The translations under genes were made by a program, and so were the position numbers. The notes beneath the pieces are model-generated. The model did not search any database. It was not told the origin of the DNA and saw only the letters and a program-made list of their open reading frames with translations. Shown one piece after another: positions 1-12,500 of a stretch of DNA of 64,000 nt. Positions within the stretch are counted from its first letter, which is position 1. Every line of letters begins with the position of its first letter. The stretch comes from Picochlorum sp. 'celeri' (lineage: Eukaryota; Chlorophyta; Trebouxiophyceae): contig JAACMV010000015.1 of the NCBI GenBank assembly GCA_010909725.1, positions 496,001-560,000 of the forward strand. The letters are read 5' to 3'.

Positions 1-9
1 TTTTTTCAG

Positions 10-1814
10 TGATATCAAGGGGTAGTCAGTATAGAGTGGAAAGCATGATGGTCAGACTTGCGCATTCTCAAAACTTCATCGTCCTTTCACCCAACAATGA
101 ACAGGTCGCTCGACAACCAGCCATGGAAGCACTACCTCTTGTCATGGAGCCTGAGAGTGGAATGTACGAGGACCCTGTCTGCGTATTAGATTTTCAGTCA
201 CTCTATCCCTCCATGATCATTGCATACAACCTGTGTTTTTCGACATGCCTTGGGAGACCAAACCATATCTTCTCGGAAGATACAGAGCAGCAGCGATTAG
301 GGTGCCATGAAAAATTCAAACTGGAATCATCTTTAATGGATCTGGGACTCAACGTAGATGATCTGATCATTGCTCCCAATGGAGTTGCTTTTGTCCCTCC
401 ATCTCACAGAAAAGGAGTGCTTCCTAGATTGCTACGGGAGATTCTAGAGACCCGCATCATGATAAAACGGGCAATGAAAAATGCAAAAGGAGGATCAAAA
501 GCATTATTGAGATCCCTGAATGCAAAGCAATTCGCCCTCAAATTGATCGCCAATGTGACATATGGATACACTGCTGCTGGCTTCTCTGGCCGCATGCCCA
601 TGGCAGAGCTTGCTGATGCGATCGTTCAGAGTGGCAGGGAGACTTTAGAGGCAACAATCAGGTTCATAAAGAACCATCCAACATGGAATGCTGATGTTAT
701 ATATGGTGACACAGATAGCATATTTGTTCGCCTCCCAGGACGAAGCGTTCCCCAGGCACACGACATTGGTCAGGAGATTGCAAGAACCATCACATCCATG
801 AACCCTGACCCAGTTCTTCTAAAACTCGAAAAAGTCTATCATCCTTGCTTTCTTCTGTCAAAGAAAAGGTATGTAGGCGCTATGTACGAGTCTCGAGACC
901 AGAAAACCTTTGACTTTGATGCCAAAGGAATAGAAACAGTCAGGAGAGACAGTTGCCCAGCAGTGGTGAAAATCATGGAACGGGCACTTCGGATTCTATT
1001 CACATCCGCAGATATTTCTTCTGTGAGACGATATGTAGAGAGACAGTTCAAACGGATCATCTCGGGCCGGGTATCAATCCTTGACTTTATTTTTGCCAAA
1101 GAAGTCCGCCTAGGAACATATCGAGGATCAGCATCCTCCATCCCTCCTGCCGCGTTGATCGCGACCAAAGCAATGGCAGCCGACCCAAGAGCAGAACCGA
1201 GATTTGGAGAACGCATTCCTTACGTCGTTGTGCACGGAGAACCTGGCGCCAGACTGATTGACATGGTGGTGCCTCCAGAAAACCTTGTTGAGAGTGGAGG
1301 GCAGTTGAGATTACACGCAGTCTATTACATTACAAAGCAAATCATACCTGCGCTTGAGCGATTTTTATCTCTCATTGGCGCAGATGTACGAGCATGGTAC
1401 GCTCAGATGCCCAAAGTATTTCGCCATTTGCCTCACAAGAGACCTCTGTCAACCCTCCCAGTGCTCAGCACCAAGGATACACCGGTGCCCCGAGGTCACA
1501 CGATAGATCGATTCTATCTTTCAAGGCATTGTGTTTGCTGCGATGGGCTGACGATGATCAACAAACCATTGTGTACCACGTGTGAGGGAGACCCTCAGCT
1601 TGTCGCCACAGTCTTGCCATCACGCCTGAACAGAACAGAAAGACAGTATGTCCATCTTTCCCGAATCTGCACAGCATGCGGTGGATCTTCTGGTGGAGCT
1701 CATGGAGACATTGCATGTACCTCACTGGACTGTGGAATATACTTTGAACGGCGCAAAGTGTATTTCGAGGTTCGAACAGCGAGAGCTCTTGAATCTGTCA
1801 TCCCTGCAGAGTAG
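10..1814 (+). CDS. REV3: DNA polymerase zeta catalytic subunit REV3, C-terminal exon (partial)
   Basis: Last exon of the B-family polymerase that extends past DNA lesions in translesion synthesis. The window opens on a pyrimidine tract ending in AG at 8-9, so the exon starts at base 10, in phase 2, and the rest of the gene lies upstream. Polymerase motif A (DFQSLYPS) is near residue 61 of the visible part and motif C (YGDTDS) near 232. The last 100 residues hold two cysteine clusters (CVCCDG...CTTC and CTACGG...TSLDC), the CysA/CysB elements that in pol zeta bind zinc and a 4Fe-4S cluster contacting accessory subunits. The text following the splice site (SRGSQYRVESMM) fits REV3 rather than pol delta. 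About 600 residues are visible. Only 75 bp separate its stop from the ClpC start. Confidence 0.93.
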
Positions 1815-1889
1815 ACCAGATTGCCAATCTGCCCCATATGCTCTTGCCCACTTGCATGCATCAAAATATTATCTATGAAATATTATTAA

Positions 1890-4800
1890 ATGGCTATGAC
1901 CACGATGCGAAAGTCTTTATCGCTCTTCCGAGAGCAACAAGGACAAACGTTGTCATGCACATCACAGATGCGACGTATACCAGTGCACGGAAGAGTATTA
2001 CCCATTAAGTCACACAATGGATATCAGAGTATCCTTGAACAGAGGCGACGTACTTTACAAGGGGCTCCGTTGCTCTTCTCTTTTCACTCGAAGAGATGTA
2101 CAAAATCAGTCGCACAACAGCGACGCTCTAGGAGGTCTGGAGTGCGCGTAAACGCCTTATTTGAAGAATTTACAGAGCGATCAATCAAGTCCATTATATT
2201 TGCCCAAGGGTTTTGCCGGGACCTGGGGTCGCAAGAGGTACGTGTTGAATCTGGTCAATCATGTGCGCGGTATACATCATAATTCGATTTGAATTGGATG
2301 TGACCGGTCTATATGTATCTGCAGACGTCTCCAGAGCATATTCTTTTGGGTTTAATGGCAGAGCAAGAGCAAGAGGAGCAAGACGGATATCTCGGTTTGG
2401 GAGTAGATGTACGCGTCTCGTTTTGTCTTTGTTGAGGCATTCAATGCCAATCTGACGTCTTCTTGTGCGTATATTGGTGGTGCAGAGTGAATTAGCGCTG
2501 GCGTTGTTGAAGAATAAGCTTGGAGACCGACGGCTTGTTTCTTCTGATGGTGGCAAGGTGCTTCCCCAAGATTTGCCTTTTTCATCTGGAACCAGGGAGG
2601 TGTTTCAGGCTGCCCAGGTTCAATCGAGACAGACAGGCATGTCTTTTGTGACTCCAGAGCATATTCTTTTGGCTCTTATCGATTCTCCGAATCCGTATGT
2701 GAGAATGATATTCAACATGTTCAAGGCATCGAATGAGACATTGCGTACAGAAGCGTTGAAGCGGATTCACCAGGATATTCAGGGTGGGTTTGGCCGGGCT
2801 AGACAGCCAGCTGGTGTAGGAACAGGAAATGAAACCAAGGATACGAGTGGAGAGGATACGTTGAAGGAGTTTTGCAGGGATTTGTGCCAAAATGCACGGG
2901 AGAAGAAGATTGACCCTGTGATTGGAAGATTGAAGGAGGTGAATAGGGTGGCGCAGATCCTTGCTCGAAGGACGAAAAACAATCCTATATTGCTAGGAGA
3001 TCCTGGGGTAGGGAAGACGGCCATTGCGGAGGGTCTCGCATGTGCTATTGTTGATGGAGCCCTTCCAGATGGAAGCCCATTGCCTTGCTTTTTACGGAAC
3101 AAGCGGCTCTTGGAGATTGATGTTCCATTGCTGATTGCGGGATCGAAAGAACGAGGAGAGCTTGAACTTCGAGTAACAAACATTATCAAGGCATGCAAGG
3201 AGAGTGGGGACATCATTCTCGTTGTTGACGAGATTCATACCATGGTTGGGGGCGGATCCAGTTCCAGAGGCAGTGGTGTCGCTGGAAGCTCTGACATTGG
3301 AAATTTGTTTAAACCAGCGCTCTCACGTGGTGAAATTGTGTGCATCGGGGCAACGACATTGGATGAGCACCGAAAGTATATTGAATCGGATGCTGCTTTG
3401 GAGAGGAGATTTCAGCCCATTATTGTGGAGGAGCCAAGCGATGAGGACACCCTGAACATTCTCAAGGGAGTTACTCATTTGTTCGAAAGGCATCATCGTT
3501 GTATTTTCTCCGAAGAAGCCATTCATGACGCTGTGTATTTATCCTCTCGGTATATTGCGGATCGACGAATGCCAGATAAGGCGATCGATGTTCTTGATGA
3601 GGCAGGATCACGAGTCAGAATCATGGCATACAAGAACAGGAGTCAGGATGAGACTGATGCAAACTATTACACTCCAATATACGAGGAACTTGATCAGGTG
3701 ATTGATGCAAAAGATGAAGCTTGCAAAGATATGCTTTATGAAGAAGCCTCCTTGCTCCGTGCAAGGGAGATGGATTTGAGGACTAGGCTAGGTGGCAGGC
3801 ATCACGATGGGGCTCTGCTGCCAGTTGTCACTCAGGAGGACATTGCATCTGTTATTTCGTCGTGGACCGGAATTCCAGTAGAAGGAATCACAGAAGAAAA
3901 ATCCAAGTCCTTATTTGAGCTTGAAGACCGTCTCAAAGAAAGAGTTATTGGACAAGATGATGCTGTACAGGTGGCATCTCGTGCTGTATGTAGGGCAGCT
4001 GCTGGTATTGGACATGCCAAAAGACCCATTGCCACTCTGTTATTTTCGGGTCCCACAGGTGTCGGTAAAACAGAATTGGCAAAAGCGTTAGCATCTCAGT
4101 ATTTTGCTGGAGGGATGGAGACTGATGCGAGTTTGATTCGATTGGACATGTCAGAGTATATGGAGCGACACACTGTGTCCAAATTGATTGGCGCCCCACC
4201 TGGCTTTGTTGGATACAATGAAGGAGGAAAACTCACCGAGGCAATCAGAAGAAACCCTCATAGTGTCGTCTTACTCGATGAAATTGAAAAGGCCCACCCA
4301 GATGTCTTCAACCTCCTCCTGCAGATGATTGAGGAGGGCAGGTTGACAGATTCTTCTGGACGCACTGTGAGTTTCAGCAACTCATTGATCATCCTGACGA
4401 GTAACATTGGCTCATCAGTGATTGCCAAAGGTACTGAGGGTGGTATTGGATTCAACATTGGCGGCGATGATCCAGAAGCAAAGCATAATCAACTGCGATC
4501 CATGGTCATGGAGGAGTTGAAAGCATACTTTAGGCCAGAACTCTTGAACAGGCTGGATGATATTGTTGTGTTCAAGAAGCTGGATAAGGATGTCATCTCC
4601 AAAATCACCAGAAAAGAAGTAGAAAAAACAATTACCATGATGCACGCGTCTGGTATGGAACTCACAATTACCGATCCTGTCTATGACAAGATTGTACAGG
4701 ATGGATTCTCTGACGAGAATGGTGCCAGAGAGATCCGGAGAGCCGTCACCTCTCTCTTGGACGACCCCATCTCAGATGTATTATTGCAACTTCGTTCAGA

Positions 4801-4939
4801 AAAATCAGATGTCACGCATATCGTTGCGCAAATTTCTGCGGAAAGACCAGAGGAGATTGAAATTACACCCTTGTGTTCAAAAGGAAATGTCACACCGATG
4901 ATTGGGAAAACGGCCGATGTTGCACGCGCCCAGCGATGA
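1890..4939 (+). CDS. CLPC: Plastid Hsp100 chaperone ClpC (3 exons)
   Basis: AAA+ unfoldase that feeds proteins to the plastid Clp protease and assists import at the inner envelope. Exons are 1890-2237, 2325-2408 and 2486-4939, giving about 961 residues; both introns (87 and 77 bp) are phase 0, start GTACG and end TGCAG. The first ~88 residues are basic and Ser/Arg-rich, ending RRSGVRVNA, as in a transit peptide. Next come the N-domain (LFEEFTERSIKSIIFAQ), split by both introns, AAA1 Walker A (GDPGVGKT, near 315), Walker B (VVDEIHTM), a short UVR-like linker (YEEASLLRAREMDLRTRL) and AAA2 (GPTGVGKT near 665, LLDEIEKAH). The short middle linker and UVR motif favour ClpC over ClpB. The exon joins come from homology and are not transcript-proven. 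Confidence 0.93.
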
Positions 4940-5246
4940 ATGTATATTTGCACTATGAATGGATGAGAAAGAAAAAGTATGCCTTGTACCATACAGAATA
5001 GTGTATGCTGTATGCATACATGTACAGAAACATACAACCCTTTTTACGTACTAGATGCTGATTTGAATTTTTTCTCCACACAACACAAACATCATCAACT
5101 GTAATCTTTGCACGCCCATACGACATGCATTCAATTGTGTATAGATTATAGATTTACATGTACTGTGCAGCTACTAAGTATATAATTGTATATGCCACCA
5201 CACATGATTCCTTCTTTCACATGGCATTGTCTCTACGCTGCCACAT
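4940..5246. other. Convergent intergenic region, ClpC / PsbW 3' ends
   Basis: About 300 bp of AT-rich sequence between two converging genes. It should hold both 3' UTRs. A TGTAA motif, the usual green-algal polyadenylation signal, occurs near 5099 on the ClpC strand. I see no gene here. Confidence 0.6.
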
Positions 5247-5894
5247 TTACAATGTCATACCTCCATCCTCTTCGTCTCCTCCGAGGTCCTTCTGGCTCAA
5301 GTAGTAGACAGCCCAGACAGAAGAGAAGATGGCAAGCATGTTCCAGAAAATAGCTCCATCGTTGATTCCGAAAATCTTTCCGGTTCCCTCAGTGGCCAAA
5401 CGCTCGTCAACAAGAGCCAAAGCTGGGTGGGCAGCCAAAAGAGCTGGCAAAGACACACCGGCAGCGGCAGCCTTGGCGTAGATGTTGTTCTGCTTCTGAG
5501 CGCAGCACACAACAGCACGAGAGCGAGAAGCACGGGTCACTACAATAATTACGGCAGATACGATCAATTCAACAGTCAACATCCAAACACTCCCAGTGCA
5601 GTAAGCACTGGGCCAGTACAACAAACACATGAAATATATGAGTAAATCCAACGCCGATACTCCCCATTTCATCCAAGAGTCGAATCCTCGGACTCCATCC
5701 AGGATATCAGTCCAAGGATGAGACGCACGATCAAACCGGATCAAAACAGGCATTAAGAGTATCGGTGAATAGATCAAAACACCATACTATTACTCTGATG
5801 CGTGCAAATGCACACAGCGAACTACCCACGCAGAGAACGACGTACCTGTGGCTGGACGAGCAACTGGGGCGGAGAAAGCAACGGCGGTCTGCAT
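5247..5894 (-). CDS. PSBW: Photosystem II reaction centre protein W (2 exons)
   Basis: Small single-span thylakoid protein that stabilises PSII dimers and supercomplexes. Exon 1 is 5894-5846 (MQTAVAFSAPVARPAT) and exon 2 is 5539-5247; joining them in phase 1 across a 306-bp intron gives 113 residues. The N-terminus is a chloroplast transit peptide, then a hydrophobic, Ala-rich thylakoid signal (AGVSLPALLAAHPALA). The mature start LVDERLATEGTG is the PsbW signature, followed by the membrane span (FWNMLAIFSSVWAVYYL) and an acidic tail (GGDEEDGGMTL). The intron starts GTACG and ends TGTAG. PsbW is restricted to the green lineage, so this is one of the best taxonomic markers in the window. A CACGTG sits 7-12 bp upstream of the ATG. 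Confidence 0.93.
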
Positions 5895-6257
5895 CTTGAA
5901 CACGTGTTTGGTTGATATACGTGACTACTAATGAATTCTTGTAAATATCTGATAATCGCGGAGGAATCGCGGCGTCCATGATCTATCAGAAGATGGTCAT
6001 CCGCCCAGGGCTATCCATCTGATCCTTTCGGATAGTGTCCTGAAGAATGATATTCTTGTCCTATGAAACAATACATTTGATAGGAACGATCTTCAAAGGA
6101 GGATTGCTGAGGAGACTCACCTTGTCCCATCAAACTGGATGTTTGATGGGGCGTTGACAGAGACATGGCGGAATTCGAATGTTCGTCCCTGGAGACACGC
6201 ATCTCCCGAATTAGTATGGCATCATCATCTTTACATCAATCATTCTTATTCATACAA
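5895..6257. other. Intergenic region upstream of PsbW, with a doubtful short ORF
   Basis: About 360 bp between the PsbW start and the eIF2-alpha stop, both on the minus strand. A minus-strand ORF (6202-6011, with an internal ATG giving MSLSTPHQTSSLMGQG) is open but resembles nothing I know; a possible GTGAGT donor inside it has A at +4, unlike the other introns here. It is more likely the PsbW leader and promoter than a gene. Confidence 0.4.
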
Positions 6258-7430
6258 TCACATCGACAAGGCTGGCCCCGCATTCACATCCATCGACATG
6301 CCTTCCTCATAATCACCCTCAGAATCCGAATCGCCCGCGACTTCCCTATTCGCAGCCTCGGCTGCTTCTAATTCCTCCTGGAGCGCCCTCTCTTCCTTCT
6401 CACTGACTGCACGGGCAGCCTCCTTCACCCTCATTTGACCCTTGTTGCTTTCAATAGACTTTTGACACGCCACAACAGCTTCATTCAACAGCTCGATACC
6501 TCTTGCCTTGTTCAACGTCATGGTTGTGAGAACATACAAAGGTGGAGCCACCAGTCTCATTTTAATCTCATTAGTATCTGTACTGCATGCCTGGGCTGCC
6601 TTCATGGCAGTTTTAATATGCTCTATTCCATCATAATTGAAGCATGTCATCTCCACATCGGCCCTAATTTTGATTGGCTGAGGAGTCAAGCGCCTCCTGA
6701 TATTCTTCAGCAGACCTTCCTTCACATCTGGCGTGAGAATTGGAATATCCTTGCCACCATGGTATTCATTCTTCAACCTTTCAAAAACGGCATCAGATTC
6801 CTCATCTGTAATCATTTGACGGAACGCATCATGAGCATGACCAAACATTTTGTACAATGGCCAACCAATCTGTGTGTACAAATCTTCCAACTCTGTCCCC
6901 GTTGTCTCTGCTACATGCCTCATAATTGTATGCACTAATTTCGATTTCGCAAACTTATCCTCACATTTCTGCACAGGTATATGTTTTGTTATATATATAG
7001 ACACACATGCATCATCATATTCATTGTGGTAGAAGAATGACATACCGCCACATCCTCTGGAGACACACGGCGTTTTGACAAGTCAATATACCCCTTCTCC
7101 TTGTCCACACGAAGAACCATCACTGGCTCCTGACGCCCCACTTTGATCAGTTTCTGAACAGATCTGATACGTCTTCTAGATAACTCGGAGAACAGAATCA
7201 TTCCCTCGATGTTTCCGTATTCTAACAGGGAGACGTATGCTCCCATTTCAGCTATAGAACGAACTTGGACCATGACAACGTCGTCCACCTCCGGGAAACG
7301 CTCCTCATAGAACCTATATGTGCGAATTAATGCAATCAGTGCATGAACATCGCCATAGTATCGCCGAGTGGATGAGAAAAAGAATGAAATCACGAAACAT
7401 TGCCTCAACATACCTGGATTCCTGTGCCAT
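6258..7430 (-). CDS. EIF2S1: Translation initiation factor eIF2 subunit alpha (3 exons)
   Basis: Regulatory subunit of the eIF2-GTP-Met-tRNAi ternary complex. Exon 1 is only 17 nt (7430-7414, MAQES plus two bases), exon 2 is 7313-7046 and exon 3 is 6968-6258, for 331 residues. The S1 RNA-binding domain begins [14 protein letters not shown]; the phosphorylation loop [12 protein letters not shown] keeps the serine equivalent to Ser51 (residue 51 here), so inhibition by eIF2-alpha kinases should be possible. [19 protein letters not shown] is followed by the helical and C-terminal domains ([18 protein letters not shown]). The C-terminus is acidic ([11 protein letters not shown]). Introns are 100 bp (phase 2) and 77 bp (phase 0), both with GTATG donors. 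The tiny first exon is missed by simple ORF finding. Confidence 0.95.
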
Positions 7431-7619
7431 TGTGATTGATGATCTGATATTCCGTATATTTTACATATAAATATTGGTATGCTTGAAAAGTAGAGTGATT
7501 TCGGTGGGATTATTGGGTCAGTGGTGCTTGGACAAAGGCGGCTCCGTCCAGGCCTACCGTCAATGGGCATCATGATGCCACCAGATATATGCTGACTGGA
7601 ACAATGATGTGTTCCTACA

Positions 7620-8546
7620 TCATGATGATACACGGCCCAGGAGTATATCCAATACCTTTTCTGTATCACAAAGATCATCTAGAATGATGGCCTCGGGGTT
7701 TGCAGTGCTGAGGTCGTCTCTGCTAAAGATGCCAGTCAGCAGACCAAGAGCATGGGATCCAGCATGCTGTGCTGCCATGACATCCATGGGGGCATCGCCG
7801 ACGTGGAATCGACGTTGAATACCATTAGATTGGTTCAAACCTCTCGAATATGCTATACGGACGAGTTCGGCTCGATCCTTCCACGAGTCTGTGGAGACGA
7901 GAGATCCTGAGCAATAGTCTGAACCAAACCCACCAAAGTGGGGTGTCGTAAACATGTCCTTGAGGCCTAGTGAGTCCATTTTTGCCCATGCGATTGGCTC
8001 CAGATTTCCTGTGCATAACCCTACATGTACATGGTCCATGCTCTGTAGCTCTTCAAGGAGCTTTTCCACCCCTGGGAGCACCTCAAGCCCTATGGCTGCA
8101 CGGCATTTGTGCTCTATGAAATAGTCAATCATTGCTGCCTGCATGTCTGGTAGTTTCTCCATGGCATGCGTCGCATCTATACCATGATACTCTAATACTT
8201 TGAGAAGAATGAGTGGGTCGGTAGACCCGTGATGTGGAATCACATCAATGGTTGTATCAATAGAAAAGACTCGGGAAAAGGCTGTGGCAAAAGCTTCCTT
8301 GTGAAGCTTGTTAGCATCCTCGCCCACCGACCGAACAAGAGTTCCATCAACATCGAAACTCACAAGAACTCCTTCTGTCGTCATGGCGGTGCATATGTGT
8401 CTCCGAATGGTTGTAGAAGAAGAGCTGCTTGTTCTTTTTGCTTTCCAGACAGTCGACCAGGGGGAGTTGCGTGGAATCCAATCCTGATGGATGACACCAG
8501 ACGATGTTGGAAGCATTACAAACGAATTCAAAAGTATTTTTTTCAC
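7620..8546 (-). CDS. HAD-superfamily phosphatase
   Basis: Haloacid-dehalogenase-type hydrolase that uses an aspartate nucleophile, probably acting on a small phosphorylated metabolite. All landmarks are present: motif [10 protein letters not shown] (nucleophile Asp65, acid Asp67), motif II threonine in LCTGN, a lysine near [10 protein letters not shown], and motif IV GDAPMD. The insertion after motif I makes it a cap-type HAD of the phosphoglycolate/beta-phosphoglucomutase kind, but I cannot name the substrate. The ORF starts at 8546 with ~54 residues rich in Ser, Thr and Arg that could be an organelle presequence; Met55 (8384) just before the phosphatase core is the alternative start. It diverges from the RHIP1-like gene across about 180 bp. 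Confidence 0.85.
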   Translation of the reverse strand: MKKILLNSFVMLPTSSGVIHQDWIPRNSPWSTVWKAKRTSSSSSTTIRRHICTAMTTEGVLVSFDVDGTLVRSVGEDANKLHKEAFATAFSRVFSIDTTIDVIPHHGSTDPLILLKVLEYHGIDATHAMEKLPDMQAAMIDYFIEHKCRAAIGLEVLPGVEKLLEELQSMDHVHVGLCTGNLEPIAWAKMDSLGLKDMFTTPHFGGFGSDYCSGSLVSTDSWKDRAELVRIAYSRGLNQSNGIQRRFHVGDAPMDVMAAQHAGSHALGLLTGIFSRDDLSTANPEAIILDDLCDTEKVLDILLGRVSS

Positions 8547-8724
8547 GCATGCGCATGGGGCTAGATGCCGGTGAATTCCATACTCTTTTTTCTTTTTCTT
8601 TTTAAGAGATCTCTGGAGATCTCTCTCCCTCTGTGTGGCAACGTGAGATGAATGAATTCACGTGTATTGACATCTCTACATCCATGAGCAAAACCAATAA
8701 TACAACATAGATACTGACATCGTC
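8547..8724. promoter_or_regulatory. Divergent promoter with tandem GAGATCT elements
   Basis: Between the HAD gene (-) and the RHIP1-like gene (+). After a long T/C tract, GAGATCTCTG (8606-8615) is followed immediately by GAGATCTCTC (8616-8625), a direct repeat with exactly 10 bp period and palindromic cores. A CACGTG lies at about 8661. The same 10-bp arrangement occurs in the FAM136A/SOD divergent promoter. Confidence 0.5.
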
Positions 8725-9500
8725 ATGGTGAAGACAGAGGAATCGAGCAAGGGTATGGTGGACGTTGTCGAAGAGCAACTGAAAGCGTTGACAAACGTTT
8801 TTGAGGGTGGTCTGGCTTCTGCATCAGACGCGTTGAAGAGTTCTACTGCAACTGCAAAAAATGAGGCATCGAAAGCGATGGGGGTGCTCGAGGTGGGTTG
8901 TTTGACGTGGTTGGGTTCCTGTTGAGCTGTGAGTGACCTTGTCTGGTGGCGGTGTAGATTGCATATTCTCACTTTTTCTATGCGCTTGATACGGCTGATC
9001 GCATGTTCATAACAACATTGAAGGAAGGGGTGCTGTATGGGTTGGAGCACCGCGTGGCATCGTCTGCTGGGCTTGCAGGGTTGGTTGTTGTCATGGTTCC
9101 TGGAGCAAGGAGGGCCATCTGGAGGGCAACGTTTGGAAGGTTTACGAGTCCTGAGCATATGGTTGAGGCTTTTGAAAATCAAATAAAATCAATGGTTGGA
9201 AGTTTGGAAGTGCAGAAAGGGGAGATTACCAAGTTATCAGAACGTTTAACGATGGCTCAAGAGGAATATGCGCGGGGCCTGAGTAAATTGCAGTCGGCTG
9301 CCTCGGAGATGCGGGCGTTAGAATCGCGGGTGCATCGATCGGAAACGAATGCGAAGAATGTATTGTATGAAATTAGGAATATTCGTTCAAAGCATGCGTT
9401 GCAACTGCGGAGTGATGCTGCTGTTGTTGTAGAGTCTGCTTCAAAGCAAGCAAAGCAGGTGGAAAAGATTGTGGGCAAGTTGGACAAGCATGGCCTGTAA
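8725..9500 (+). CDS. RHIP1-like membrane/coiled-coil protein (2 exons)
   Basis: Exon 1 8725-8892 and exon 2 8958-9500 join in phase 0 across a 65-bp intron (GTGGG...TGTAG) to give 236 residues. An alanine-rich amphipathic N-terminus is followed by a hydrophobic segment (SSAGLAGLVVVMVPGARRAIWRA) and a long coiled coil (from about SPEHMVEAFENQIKS to the end). The order 'hydrophobic span, G-x-RR, coiled coil with EEYARG-like repeats' resembles plant RGS1-HXK1-interacting protein 1 (RHIP1), which links G-protein and hexokinase sugar signalling. That match is from memory of the architecture, not an alignment, so the function is tentative. TGTAA motifs follow the stop. Confidence 0.6.
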
Positions 9501-9586
9501 GAAAAATCCAAAAAGTTTCATTCTTTTGATAATAATATTGTTATGATAATCGATGTGGTCATATCCTTGTATGTAATACATGGTGT

Positions 9587-12500
9587 CTAGTATCTATTCT
9601 GACGAGGTCTCTGCAAGGCGGCATATGGATTATTGCTGTACTGTTGAGAATTTCTATCCGCATTTTGTCCGTTCAATCCAGGTGCTGAATACATTGGCGG
9701 TGGAGGCCTAGGGCGATATCCATATGGAGGCTGCTGCTGCTGCATGGAATACGGATTTCCACGTGCTTGTTGCTGCTGTACCATGCCATATGGTTGCATT
9801 GGTGGCGGTGGTCTGTGTCCTGGATGTTGAGGCATTCTGTTGCTGTTGTTGTTATAATTAGAATACCCTCCCCGTCGATTTTGAAAATTGTCTTCGTGCC
9901 ACAACTGCGGATCTGGCTGAATATCTAGATCAGTGATGATACACGGCTCCTCTTCTGCCCCAGGGAGCAAGTGTGTTTTGTGAGCTTTGTGCTCTGGAAG
10001 CTTGTATGCACAGCAAACAACAGAGTTCGATGTGATATCATCTCCTAGACCAGAAAATGGTGATGGAATGATCATTGGGCACACCTCTCCATTGGGAGGA
10101 AGAATGTAGCCACTCATGCCCTCGGATGATGAGGGGTCCATCTCACGGATGGCTGCAAACCTCTCTTGAGAAGATGCATCTGAATCCAATTCTGCGGCCA
10201 ACTCGTATACATCCGCAGCTAACGAGTGAGATCCTGAAACATAAATATTTTCAAGACGTCTACTGTTACGAAACGTCTCTTCTTCTGAGAGTTGGGGCTC
10301 TTTCTCACGTGTTGCTTTCAAAAGTCTGGTTTCGTCAATGAAAGGTAGCAGTGCAACTCCCTGCCATGCGAACCTTTTCCCATTCATATCAACACCAAAA
10401 TCTTTAGGATAGAAATCTAAAATTGGCGAGTTTTTATTGCTAAATAAAGGTTGGTATGGTTTGGGAAGAGCATGGGCTGATGCTGCTGGCAAAACACCCA
10501 TGAGCTGGTCGAAAGGCTTGAATGGCTCTCCCAAATCAAATTGAATGTCCAGCGATGCAATTGCCGACAAATCAGATGCAAATGGAGCATAGTGATGTGG
10601 GTAGTACCATGTCCATGAAGCCACACCATCGTAATAATATCTCATGACCCAACAGAGTCCCTCAACATATGATTTGACCATGCTGGCCACCTTCTGGTCA
10701 AGTTCCTGGCCGGCCGGAACCCCAAGCTTTTCAGAATAATATCGTAATTTGTACCCTGGCTGCCCAAGCCCGATTTTCTCCTCATGAGAGACCATCTCAT
10801 CAAACAGATCTGCCTTGGCTTTTGCCTGCTCTTTCAATGTTTCCTTGTACTTGGCTATAGCCTCGTCCTGCTCTGCCTCTGACAATGTTGTTTGAAATAC
10901 AGGTTCAATCACTTCCTTGACATGCTCTTCCGCCTCCTCTTGGTCCTCTGCTTCAACCACAGATGGAGCTAAACTTTTCACGTCATCATCAACGTCCTTC
11001 TTTCCACCCAAAGAAGCCCACACGTCGTCACTCTTCATCTTTTTCGCCTCTGGATTTGATGCATCCGATGCATCCTGCAATGCTTCTGTGTCTCGCTTCT
11101 GTCCAGTCAGGGACTTCATCTTATCCCTCAGCTGCTGTGCAGCTGCCGAGTTGGACGAAGGTCCCTTGACAGCAGCTTCCATTCGAGCACTTTTGGACAT
11201 CTTTGCGGCGACAGACACTGCACGTTCAGCAACCTCCCTTGCAGGCGTTCTCGTGCCCCACTTACTGCTATCAAACTTTTGTGTCTTCCTTTGTGCTCCA
11301 TTTGCACCCTGAGCTGAGGTATTGCCGTTATTGTTCTTCTGATGCATCCTCCTATTTTTCTGCCTCTTGAGTAACCTCATTCGTTTCTGAAAAATAGCAT
11401 CCTCATGCCGTCCAATCTCAGTGATGAACTTCTCAACCCGATCCAATAATACATTGGGTCCATCAACCAGGTACCCCAGTGTTGGCAGCATCCGTTTATA
11501 TGTCGTCATCAGCAAGTCAATCGCTCCCTCTCGAATTTCTAACGTAGGCATATGAGGTAAAAAGTCGTTTCCAACGAAAAAGCAGATGAACACAAAATCA
11601 TCAAACAAGCGCTCCTTGTCCAATGCAAATGGCGTGGGAACACCCATCTCTCTCTCCAAGTAATCCCTCAACACACTAATCATCAAAAACTGATATGGTT
11701 TCCGAGCAATTTCTGGCTTCTTCTCCTCTTTTTCTCCCTCCAATTGTTTCTGAATCACTTCCTGAGCCATGGACTTTTTATCATCTCGCCCAGTCGGCTG
11801 CTGGAACACCAATTCCCTCAGAATGACAAAACGAGGCTCATGTGTCGACAGTGCCAACATGATCAAATCAGCATCAAGACCATACACACAATGTCGTGTA
11901 TTTGGATCATACGAAGGACAGTTCCTCTGCTCCCTAATATACGCCATAACCTTGTGTTCTCCCTCCCCAGGACTATTTGCATCTGACAAAATAACCTTGA
12001 CATTCGCCCACCCAGGATCTCCATTCAATCTCAAATGAATATAATACTGCAGCGCTAATGAAAGCCTATGCATAAACGGCGTCCCCGGAGTAATCGTATT
12101 ACTATCAAACACGGCACTCTTTTCCTTGACAGGCACCTGAATCCCCTGCTCTGCCAACTCTTCCCTCAACTTTTTTTCCTCCCTCGCCTGCTCCTCAGCA
12201 TCCTTTGCCGCCCGAAACCTCCTTGACCTCTGTTGATTCATCTTTGCACGTGGCGCAACCCCATCAATCGCCATGTACAATACCTTTCGTGGACGAACAA
12301 TGCCAAACAAGCGGTCAATGTAGTCAAAAATAGCCAAAAAGACTTCATTCTCTGTCGTCGGAGCGGGCCTATCCTCCGGGTGAAAACAGGGATGAATAAT
12401 ACCATTCATATCAAGGTATAAATTATCAAATTCAATCCCATTAGGATTTGGTTGAGACGTGTCCACTGGGACATGCACCCCATTCACGACATCAGCCACA

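Noticed and set aside
839..1216. Antisense ORF within REV3
   Set aside because: Overlaps conserved polymerase sequence on the opposite strand and shows no recognisable protein.
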